Source of the DNA: Cryptomeria japonica | Taxonomy: Eukaryota > Streptophyta > Pinopsida > Cupressales > Cupressaceae | Length of the DNA stretch: 64,000 nucleotides | NCBI RefSeq assembly: GCF_030272615.1 | Contig: NC_081412.1 | Span: 101,681,796 to 101,745,795, forward strand | Direction of reading: 5' to 3' | Part shown: piece after piece, positions 34,250 through 44,144 of the stretch | Layout: each line of letters starts with the position of its first letter | Numbering within the stretch: position 1 is the stretch's first letter | Made by a program: the position numbers and the translations under genes | Notes under the pieces: generated by a model | Databases searched by the model: none | The model's input: only the letters and a program-made list of their open reading frames with translations | What the model was told of the DNA's origin: nothing

Positions 34250-35772
34250 CTACACAATGATTTTCTTTAGCAGATCCTCCACCTTTGTCACTAGCTCATC
34301 ATAGGTGGCCCTGATAGCTTTCAGGTCTTCCAGATCCTTGTTTGGTTTCTTTTCCTTCCTCTTGCCTCTGGTGCGGGTTCTGGGACCTTGAGCTTCCCCT
34401 GTTCCTTTAGCTTCCAATTCTAAGTCCTGGATTTCCTTTTCGTCATCCATATTGCTGATGAGGGTGTGGGTGTTGATGGCCAAGATCTTCAAAATACTTA
34501 GGCTCTGTTTAGCATTGTTCTTCAGGCACTCCTCAATTTTATCAACTTTGGTGACAGTGTCCGAGAGGGTTTTTTTGCTAGTGTCCGCAAGGCTTTTTCT
34601 GTCCAGCATCTCCTTTTCAATCTTCTCAAACCTGGGGTTGAAAGCATCTCTAATGTCTTCAACTTTGGCGATGGTGTTTTTCAGGTCCTCAATATAGTCG
34701 GCCATTGTATTTCCCTCCCCAATATTAATGGTTTCCAGAATCAAGACTCTGTTACAGAGCTTCTTGTATTCATCCACAACTTTCTTGTAACCATTAATGA
34801 GCCACTCCATAGTTTCCATGAAACCATGCAAACCCTCGAGAGGAGGGCCAGATGAGGGAGTAGCTTTTCCAGGCTATGCTTAGCTTCCAGGGTCCTTGCT
34901 TGCTTGTCAGCTTTTGGTTCCTTACCATTCTCCTCTTTTTTCTTGTGCTTTTTCCGGGTTTGGGTATGGATTTTTGTTTTTTTCTCCAGCAGCCCTTTAG
35001 GGTTCTCCTTCTCAGAATCATCTGAATCCTCCCCTTCCAAAGAGATGCTAATCAGGGGTTTGCTTTGAGGCTTTTTTCCCTTGGATGAAGAGGGTCTTAT
35101 TTTTCTATATTTCCTCTTCTTCCCACTTTCATACTCTGAGTCATCAAAACTATCCTCTGTATCAGATGAAGAGTCACTATCAAATTCCTCCTCGTTAGAA
35201 AAGGCAGAATCAAACATCTCTTCCTCAGAATCCACAGAGGGCTGCATACAAGCAATTTGAGTGGCCTTTAAATGGTCATAAATTAGGACCATTAGACCTT
35301 GGTGCATAGCAGTATCACCCAGAGGATTCTCTTTGTAAGCCTTAAGGGATGCATTCATTGAACAAAGCAAAAAATAAGGGAAATTAACCTTATCATTGTG
35401 CCTAAAGTGATTTAACAAAATAAAGTGATACACATAAACTTTCATAAACCTACCATCTAGAGTGATATATCGCATTAAAACAAAAATAATCTCCCACCAG
35501 GGTTTGGCAAAAGCCCTAGGTGGGTAGTAGGTTTTGCTCAACTTTACCAGTTATTTTTTCTCTTTCTCAGTTACTGGGTACATTTTAATAGCTTCCCTAC
35601 TGACCTTCCTATCTCTGTAGAAGTTACAACCTTCCCTGGTGAGGCCCATAGCTTGAGAAATTAAATCTTTGTCAATTTCAACCATTTAATCGCCCATTTT
35701 TAACATGCCCTTCTTCCAGTTCTTGTAGAAAAGACTGGTTACCATACCATCTCGGCTGTGGAGTCTCTCCAT
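34250..35772 (-). pseudogene. ORF2-like protein of element H
   Basis: Minus strand from ATG 35772. The first part reads MERLHSRDGMVTSLFYKNWK, then MVEIDKDLISQAMGLTREG, PPRAFAKPWWEIIFVLMRYI and YHFILLNHFRHNDKVNFPYF, a globular domain of about 170 residues. After it come an acidic/serine stretch (FDSDSSSDTEDSFDDSEYES), lysine-rich clusters and a coiled coil (34831-34250). Two in-frame TAA stops lie early and a frameshift near 34835. The pattern V-x-I-(D/T)-x2-(L/I)-I-x3-(M/T)-G-(L/Y) also occurs in the ORFs at 49439 and 57495. I know of no function; plant retroelement ORFs of the Athila ORF1 or 'putative plant transposon protein' type are plausible relatives. Confidence 0.55.
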
Positions 35773-36031
35773 GAAGTTCAAGAGACCACCTTGCTACAGA
35801 ATACCCCAAACCTCTTCCTTCTGTTTCCATTCTTTACAATTACTTGGTTCATATTGCCTCCTATTTCCACCCATGTTGTTGCTACTCACGGCCAAATTTT
35901 GAAACTTATAGAGCTGATTAAACTGAGAGCTTTTCGAAGCTATAACAATTACCCAGAAAGCATGAGAGTTTATGGCATTGATGTTATAATGAGTTATTTT
36001 CTCATTATTAAAATAACTCGAAGTAATCACA
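35773..36031 (-). other. junction between the LINE and the ORF2-like relic
   Basis: Probably contains the 3' end of the LINE and leader sequence of element H. The minus strand stays open here (residues such as NMGGNRRQYEPSNCKEWKQK), but I recognise nothing, and no poly(A) tail is obvious. Confidence 0.35.
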
Positions 36032-38412
36032 TCAGTACTTTTCATAATTATCCTGTCCATCAAGAGTCTTTGGATTGCTTTTATATCTCTCATTGCTAAT
36101 GATTTGTCTGATATCTTCGAGGAGTCCACTTTCACCCATCCACATGGTAATTGCCTCACTTTTAACTGCCGCATTGGCAGCCCAGTCAGCAGAGCCATTG
36201 GCCTCTCGGTAGATGTGGGAGATATGGCATTTTTTAAAGTTGCTAATAATGTCAATAACAAAGGTGATTATGTTGTGAATCAACCAAGAAGGTTTTGAAG
36301 TCCCATTAAGGCACTCTATTATATTATTTGAATCCCCTTCTATCCATAGATAGGGGCATTTCCATTTTTTGGCTAGGACGATGCCTTGAAGAGTTGCCAT
36401 TGCTTCAGCTTTATGATTGGTTTGGGTTCCAATAGGGATAGCAACCATTTCCTTGCAAATTCCTCTATGATCTCTAAGAATAGCTCCACAACCTGAAGGA
36501 TCTAGGTTACCTTTGGCAGCACCGTCAAAATTAACTTTGAGCCAACCTTGAGGAGGGGTTTGCCACTTAGCTTCAAGCCTTTTATCTTGGTTGAGATTAG
36601 GACCATCAGTGATCTTCATATTCCATACCCTTAAGATATTTGAATCCAGTGGATTGTTCGAGTAACAAGGACCCTCAATGATCCCTATATTTCCTGAATA
36701 GACCATTGAATTTTCTGAAATACAATATCTTGATTGAGGGAGACATCCCTGAAGATTTGGTTATTTCTTTCTTTCTATAGACCCCACAAGAAGTGAGGAA
36801 GAGAAAGCTGCCACAAACATCTCAAAAAAGGGTTAGCCCATTGAATATTCCAAGAGGAGAACATATCTCTAATGTTATTAGGAAACACCCAAGCGATACT
36901 GAAGCTCTTGAGGAAGCTTTCCCAAATAGAGGCTGAGAAGGAACAGTGGAGAGAAAGATGGTCCATAGACTCTTCCTCTTGAAGGCACAACACACATCTA
37001 TTAGGGAGGGCAAAACCTCTGCCCTTGAGGTTGTCAAGGGTCAGAATTTTATTTTGGAGGATAGTCTAGAAGAAAAAATTGATTTTGGGGGTAAGACCCT
37101 TAATCTAGGCTTTAGACCAATAAGGGTTAATAGGAGGGGGGGGGGAAGGACACAATACATAGAAGACACAGATAAAGTTCCTTTGGGATCATGTTTCCAA
37201 ATAAGGGAGTCCTCTTCATTATTCAGCCATACCGCAGACAGATGGATCTTGAGCTTAGAAAGGCTAGGGTGGATACTTTCAATGTTCAACCACTCATTAC
37301 CATCCCAGTACTCAGCAACTAAGGAGCCAAAAGATCTAATACAAGAGGGAGAATGGGGGGCCCATTCGTTGAAGTCCATTAGAGGTTTATCAAAAAGCCA
37401 GGGATCCTCCCAGAATTTTACTTTCCTACCATTTCCATGTTTCCATATCACTCCTTTAGCTATACTTTCTTTACATTTAGAGGCATGATTCCAAATGTGG
37501 GATCTATTAATACTGAGATCTAAATTGAGAAAAGAGGAGAGAGAGGAGGACAGAAGAGAGTACTTACTTCACCAAATTTTGCACCATTCAAAATTGGAAT
37601 GAAACATTCTCCAGACTTGTTTGGACAAGAGAGCTTCATTTAAAGTACGAATCCTTCTGAGGCCCAGACCTCCTTTGCTTTTTAGCCTACAGACCTAGTC
37701 CTAGGCCACCAAGGACATTCTTTGCTTATCCTCAACCCCAAACCATAGGGATATTCTTTGAATTTTCTCAATTGCTTTAGCATACTTAACTGGAATTCTG
37801 AAAAGACTAAGAGCATAAATTGGAATACTTTGAAGAGTAGCCTTAAGGAGTTGGAGCTTGCTAGCTTGACTTAAGAGGGCCCCTTTCCAACCAGCAAGTT
37901 TTTTATGAAATTTGTCCACTAGAGAACTCCAGAAGGGATCAGGAGGGGCAATTCCCATGGGGAGACCAACGTAGGTGGTAGGAAGGTTAGCAGTCCTACA
38001 CTCCAAGATTTTGCTAATCCTCTGTTGTCTTCTCTCTGGAGTATTAATGAAAAAGACTTCACTTTTAGCCCAGTTGATAAGTTAACCTGAAGAAGAGGCA
38101 AATTTACACAGGGTGCTCTTCAAAACTTTAGCTTCTAAAATACTTGATTCCCCCATAATAATAGTGTCATCAACAAACTGCTGGTGGGAGCAGATAAGGT
38201 CAACAAAGGATGGTTGGAGGCCCTTAAAGGAGCCTTGCAACACCATTTTTTCCATGGTCCTTGCAAAGCATTTGGCCATAATAATGAAGAGGATGGGGGA
38301 GATAGGATCTCCTTACTTAAGACCTCTAGAAGCTTGGAAAAAAGTAGAAGGAGAACCATTGACAAGAACAACAAAAGTAGCAGAGGTGGTAAGTTGGGAG
38401 AAAAGGTAGAAG
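36032..38412 (-). pseudogene. 5'-truncated LINE ORF2: reverse transcriptase, zf-RVT, RNase H
   Basis: On the minus strand the RT starts mid-domain (FQASRGLK-stop-GDPISPILF near 38330, with the Gln of QGDP replaced by TAA), contains the active site FVDDTIIMG near 38170, and YVGLPMGIAPPDPFW near 37970. A zinc-binding reverse-transcriptase-associated segment follows (WKHGNGRKVKFWEDPWLFDK at 37445; CLQEEESMDHLSLHCSFS near 36985). A plant-LINE RNase H ends it (WLKVNFDGAAKGNLDPSGCG, AILRDHRG, YLWIEGDSNNIIECL, REANGSADWAAN) and stops at 36032. The endonuclease and RT N-terminus are missing, the usual outcome of aborted target-primed reverse transcription. Several frameshifts. It is inserted in element H between primer site and ORF2. 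Confidence 0.88.
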
Positions 38413-38535
38413 AATTTTCACTTATGTTTCACTTTGTTATTTTGCAAGTTTTCCACCTAGGTGTTATACTTTGAAGCCATAGTTTAGTTCAACTAAGTTA
38501 TGAATGTAGCCCATGTTCACTAGTGTATGAACCTG
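38413..38535 (-). other. leader of element H
   Basis: About 120 bases between the primer site and the LINE. No gene. Confidence 0.5.
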
Positions 38536-38547
38536 GCTCTGATACCA
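38536..38547 (-). other. primer binding site of element H
   Basis: GCTCTGATACCA on the plus strand (element strand TGGTATCAGAGC), three bases from the LTR start at 38551. Confidence 0.87.
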
Positions 38548-39840
38548 AAATGTCATGCCAAAGCTTTTGGGCAAAAACCAAACAAGAATTTTTTTTTTGA
38601 ACCACTTAATTATATGCAACCTATGCTTAATTAGATGTGACAACTTAACAGGCTATTCCAAGCGGAATCTTAAATTATAATAAAATGTTTTTCTAATGTG
38701 ACCGATGAATAGAACAAATTTATCTAGAAGCCTTAGGTTTCTATAAAACTCCTAGATGACAAAGTTAGGATACTCCTAACATATCAAATGATGATAACTC
38801 CTATAATCAAATGGAACAAAAATGATTTTTTATGTACAATAATAAATTCACATTGAATGTCCCTTTTATTACCGTTGCAAATTATAATTCTTAATTAGAT
38901 CTGTTTCTACTAAACAGGCATTAATATAATTACTTGATTCAATATTAATTATTTATCTCCTAACAAGTTTCCTCCATCCGGGATAATACGTCCCTCCTTT
39001 ATAACTTGATTAAATCTTGTGTCTATAAATTAATTATCAATATGATTTTAACGTAATAATATTAATAAATCGAGCAATTGAAAATTGAAGTGTCAAACTT
39101 TAAAATGTTAATTGCTTTGTTTAGTATCAGATTCCATCTAAGCTAAATGAGATCGCAAGATCAAGGTCTTGGACTTATTTTCGAATATATATAATTCCAC
39201 CACGATATCCCCTCCCAGAGACTTTATTCCATTTAATAAATTAATTAAATCATTTATGCAAAAATCTCTAAATTAATTGACAAGGGAAGAATATTGATCT
39301 CCAATAACCTTTTAATTACTTAGGAGCTAAATTAATTAGCCCTAGCACAAAGATTATTAAAACCTATTTTTCAATTTAACAATAATAAAAATTAGCCTAA
39401 CAATCTCAACTAAAGGGCCAAATAAACCCATAGTGGAAATTGCTCTAGAGAATTTAATCTGGAATTGCCTAAATTTGGGTGAACTAAATAATCCCTTATG
39501 GTCAAAATAATTTATAAAGTCATTATAAATTTCCTAAAAGATTAAACTCCAAAAGATTTTAAACTTTAAAACATCATATTTAAATGTTTATATAAACATA
39601 TAATATATGAGCAAAAAATGATTTATCTAAAGGTAGAGTATACGTTCATAAATATATATATAGATAGATAAAGGACTAGGGTTTTTTTTTTTCTAAGTTC
39701 TTAACTTTTAAATTAACCATGAACCCTAAAATTTCAAAAGATATAAACAAGAATATTAACCTCTTTTTTTTTTATTTCTTTTATTACTACAAAATACCCT
39801 AACCCAACCGGGTTAGGGTTTCATGTTTTTTTTGCAGGGA

Positions 39841-40133
39841 GGAGGGCGAAGACAAATGGCAGAGGAATGGTGGCCACAAGCAGGGGGGGGTTGTCATGCG
39901 CAAGGTGCTTATTCGGAGAGGGGTAGTGGTGGAAGGCCATGCCTCCCGCAATGGCGGTCGTTGCGGCCCATAGTGGCGTTGCGATGCCCCTGCAGGACGC
40001 GGCTCGCAGTGGAAGCCTCGGTCACCCTTGCGGGTTGCAGCCCGTAGTGGTGCCTCTATGGGTTGCGGTCCACAGAGAGCCACGCCACCCGGGGGGCTCG
40101 TGGGAGCCTCGACTTCGGGTCCCCTTGGGATAG
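39841..40133. other. GC-rich island within the long LTR of H
   Basis: About 290 bases strongly GC-rich in very AT-rich surroundings. Degenerate repeats are visible, such as TTGCGGCCCATAGTGG, CGGCTCGCAGTGG and TTGCAGCCCGTAGTGG. Open frames exist on both strands because GC-rich sequence has few stops; none looks like a known protein. Confidence 0.6.
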
Positions 40134-40187
40134 TGTTGCCTCAAAAAAAAAATAGTATATAATATATTTTTTTGTTTTATTTAATAA

Positions 40188-40218
40188 TTATATATATATA
40201 TATATTTATATTTATATG

Positions 40219-40305
<87 letters not shown>

Positions 40306-40329
40306 ATATATATATTTATATATATATTT
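40188..40329. repeat. AT-rich tandem repeat
   Basis: About 140 bases of TATATATTTATATGTATATA type units in close succession, directly after the GC-rich island. Confidence 0.9.
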
Positions 40330-43265
40330 TAGATGCATATAATATCTAGGGCTAAATTTAATATGCAAATATATATTTTTTTTTGTACAAAAATTTAAGA
40401 ATGACTGTCAAAATAAAACATAAATAAACCAGAATTATCAAAATAACTAAATATTTCATTTTCTAAAGGTTTCCAAATATATAATATATTTGCATATGTG
40501 GCATGTTTTAAATATGAAGGCATATAAATTTTTTTTTTTAAAACTTAGCAACATATATTTACTCAAAGTATGAATATCAAGATATTTTCTTATGTCAAGT
40601 CCATTTATTTCAAGCATTAAAGAAGGCTATTTAAAATAACAGATTAGGATAACTTTATTTCTTTCTCTTTGCAATAAATACCACAATTTGGATGCAGATT
40701 TTAAACAATGGGCATATTCGTTTGTGTCTCTTTTTTTTTCTTTCCATTGTCTATATCTATTTAGCTATCTTTTGGGTTTAAAAAGTTATAACTAGATTTA
40801 TTTATTTCATGCTCTACATGAATTTTCAGCAATAGATAATATGACAAAAATGAATTTATTTTAATCTGCAACTAACTTCTCTTTAAATATTTTTAAATCC
40901 ATAAACAACAAGGTATAATGTATTTCCAGTAATAACCCTATAATATATGCTCATGCTTTCTTTAAAGTTTAAACTGCAAATATAAATTAGTATCATTTCT
41001 TATTCAAAAACTTAATAAGGCATAAATAAATTTCTTGCCTAATATATTGCAACAAGTAAACATAAACATTATCTCTACATCTATAACGAAATAACTTTAT
41101 TTCTTTATTTCTTTTTTTGCCAGAATGTGATCAAGTAACATTTACATCTTTATTTCTTAATTAAAAACTAAGACAATTAAATACATTTAATGCATTTGAT
41201 AACTTTTACAATGGTTAGATCTCAACTTAACCTCTCATTTCTACTAAATGAGGGCTTCACAAATATGTACATTTGCTACTAAAATACAAATAAATCTATG
41301 ATCCACTCGAAGCCGCCTTCTTTCTTTCTCTTCCAAGCAACCTGCAAATAAATCACAAGGCTATAACCATGGAGAGCTCACCTCCCAGCCTAGGCTTACT
41401 AGAAGCCACCCCTGAGCTTGGAGAACCAAGCCCTAGATAGGTTACACACACGAAAACACAACAAGCAAGGCAAAAACATACAACTTCATCACAAAATGTG
41501 ATGTTTTTATACGGGTGGTAGTGGACCAAATACCTTGAGGAGACTGTAAGAATAGTAAATTATAAAGCCACCTCATGGAAAACAAAGATATATCATAAGT
41601 TCATTAACCCCACATCCTTATGCCCCCCAAGGCATTTCATGCCATACTTTCTCCCCTTATGACCCCCAAATGCATAAACCAGGCCATGCAGCAAGGGTCA
41701 CAAATACACCCCTTGAGATCGCTCTCATAATGAGAGCCTCTCACTTGAGGGTTGTCAAACTCCTACCACCCACAAGGCCATCCTACTCTCCCAGGAGTAG
41801 GAGGCCTTGGTTACTCCCAAATCACAATAAAATACATAAAAGAAATAACAGATAGGTCACATAGTAATTTCATAAAGGAAATACAAGAAAACAACTTATA
41901 CATATAAACAATCTTTCCAACATAACATGCAACATGAAAGGGAGAAGATGAATCCAACCTTCAATCTACCCAGAGGTTTGCTAGAGCTAGTTTGAGGATG
42001 AGCAACCCAATTCCACAATCCTACCTCCTACACTTAGCCAAAATTCAATCCCTAAAAACTATCTTTTTTCAAAATAGCAAGATCTTCAAAAATGGAGAGT
42101 GGGTGATTACCCACAAAGTCTCTCATTCTTGCCTAAAAAGACCTCAGTGAGAGTTCTCACAAGTTTCTAAAATTAAAATGGGAAAAAGTGGAAAAGGATC
42201 TCACATCAAAAAGGAAGGTTATCTAACCTAGATGGCACCTTCTAATTTCAATTTTCGCTCACCTTAGGAAACCCACTTTTTGAGGTGACTAAACAATCAC
42301 ATGGGAGTAGACACATGCCTAAAAATACTCCTAACCAATAGGTATACCTTATGGACTTAAAGAAACACCTTTAAACTACCCCTAGGAGTCCATTTGACCC
42401 CTTATAAACCCATCTGAAGTTTATTTTCGGGTCAAACTTGAGTTGACCACTCCAAAGATTCTCTACCCTAGGAAAATTTAGAAACACATTCAAATGTTTG
42501 AAAAGGCTATGGTTGAAACAACTCCCTTCAAGAGACAAGTTAAAATTCAAGACATAAATCAACAAATGTGTCAAGTGACACAATAAAATACATTACAAAA
42601 TTACACATGAAATTTGTCTCTTGTTGGATTTACACAAATTAATAAATTTAATTTAACACACATGCAACATTTACTTTTACAAATAAAATACGATACATAC
42701 GGGGTGTTGTCTCTCCAAATAGACAACACCTGGCTTTACGAATGTACATAGGTCTAAGTTTGGTTCTCCATAATGTTTCCATGGTCACATGGATAGTTTT
42801 CCTAGGCATCTCAATTACACATTAGTAATTCCAAATAACCTCATATAATATTAAACACATGAATAAGAATACACATCAAACACTTTGCATACAAATTGAC
42901 ATTTAAACAGATCGATATATCTAATATCCAAATAAATCCACATAAGTAATTATCATAATCCTCATAATTTTGATCCATGCATAAGGTATGCATCTTATTT
43001 CTATCATCATAATAAAGTCCTGCAAATCCAATAATGACATACATTATCTCAAAGTTATCCTATTCTAGAATCATATAAAGTTATGTATCCATAACACATC
43101 AAAATGTACACCTCAAGGTGAAATGATTCTGTAACCTAGTTCAATTACTTTTCTCACCAATCTATCCATCTAACATAGCCCATCCTATTGAATTATAGCA
43201 TTTATTAGTAAGGTCAACTATGGTCAACTGAGTTAACCAGAGCTTGATCAGGGAGGGGCTCTACA

Positions 43266-43838
43266 TGGATCTGATTTAGCAAGCTGAGAAGTACAAGTAA
43301 CAGATTACTTTTTAGTGTTGTTCTCTAACCAATACAACAGATTAAATCCCTTAACCGGGTAGGTCCTGACAGGCCTTAATCTTGTAAATCCTCTAATAGG
43401 CTAGCTCTAAAAAGGAGTGGTAAATCCTCTCACGAGGTTGATCCTAACAGGTCATTAATCTCCTAACTGAGGTGCACATCCAAATCCCTTAACCGGGTGA
43501 CTCCTAAAAGAGTCTTCTCCTAACAAGGCATATTGTAAGCTCCTAATAGGGCATACCTCAAAAGAGTACAAATCTTTGTGGGTACTAACTCCCACCATGG
43601 TTTTTCCCTATTTGGTTTTCCATGTAAAAAATATGGTGTTCATGTGTGGAATGATTTTCATGTAATGTTATTGATTATCTTTAGTTTATTCATTATTTCT
43701 GAATACACCAGTTATAGCAGTTTATTGAAGATTTATTAGAGATTATCGATACTTTTTAATGAATTGGCATATGCAGTAAATGATGTTAGATTTGGGTTTA
43801 AAGTTTTAAATTGGTATTAATACTAATTCACCCCTGTC
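43266..43838 (+). repeat. 3' LTR of C2, second part
   Basis: Begins with the right copy of TGGAT (43266-43270) and matches 13509 to about 14095: CCTTAACCGGGTAGGTCC, the TCCTAACAGG repeats, CACCATGGTTTTTCCC and the closing ACTAATTCACCCC. The final 30-40 bases are replaced by a CT-rich microsatellite, so the LTR terminus is lost. Confidence 0.87.
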
Positions 43839-44045
43839 TCTCTCTCTCCCCCTCTCCTTTTTCCAATCTCCCTCTCTTCCTCTCCCCCTCTCCTTTTCCC
43901 AATATCTCTCCCTCCCCCTCTCCTTATCCTACTCTCTCTCTCTCTCTAAGTCTCTCTACCTCGCCCTCTCCTTATCCTATTCTATCCCTCTCTTCCTACC
44001 CCCTACTCTTTCTCTTTCTCTGTCTTCCTCTCCCTTTCTTAATCC

Positions 44046-44090
<45 letters not shown>
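43835..44090. repeat. (CT)n-rich microsatellite
   Basis: About 255 bases of TCTCTC and CCCTCTCC on the plus strand, ending in an uninterrupted (TC)n of about 40 bases. The apparent Ser/Leu/Pro protein across it is an artefact. Confidence 0.95.
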
Positions 44091-44091
<1 letters not shown>

Positions 44092-44108
44092 ACTTCCTAT
44101 TTGGTTCC

Positions 44109-44144
44109 TAGTTCTACATAATCCATATGGGTTATGCAGAACTA
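44109..44144. repeat. 36-bp near-perfect inverted repeat
   Basis: Arms TAGTTCTACATAATCCAT and ATGGGTTATGCAGAACTA, 16 of 18 positions pairing and no loop, both mismatches of the A/G type. Confidence 0.8.

Larger units (their letters stand above)
28339..43265 (-). mobile_element. Element H: 14.9-kb minus-strand LTR element without visible pol
   Basis: Bounded by TGGAT duplications and ending TG...CA. On the minus strand: LTR 43265-38551, primer site 38547, a short leader, an inserted LINE (38412-36032), an ORF2-like relic (35772-34250), 3.7 kb without genes, LTR 30492-28339. No protease, integrase or LTR-type RT is seen, so it fits the large non-autonomous (LARD-like) class. The two LTRs are about 93% alike by eye over the first 220 bases but differ in length by 2.6 kb. 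Confidence 0.85.
38551..43265 (-). repeat. 5' LTR of element H (long form, 4.7 kb)
   Basis: Starts TGTCATGCCAAAGC and ends GGGGCTCTACA at 43265, next to the TGGAT duplication. It aligns with 28339-30492 except for about 2.7 kb (about 39886-42587) absent from the partner. That extra part holds a GC-rich island, a long AT repeat and AT-rich sequence. No gene; short open frames are not conserved. Confidence 0.82.
14130..43838 (+). mobile_element. Copia element C2, interrupted by elements I and H
   Basis: Pieces in order: 14130-18310 (primer site, gag, protease, integrase, RT, RNase H), 27056-27436 (3' untranslated region and polypurine tract), 27437-28338 and 43266-43838 (3' LTR, last 30-40 bases missing). 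Target duplications at 18306/27051 and 28334/43266 show that the pieces were once continuous. Without the insertions the element is about 6 kb plus its 5' LTR. Confidence 0.85.

Noticed and set aside
39799-40133. Overlapping open frames of 64-94 codons on both strands
   Set aside because: GC-rich sequence has few stop codons; no motif, and the region is within an LTR.
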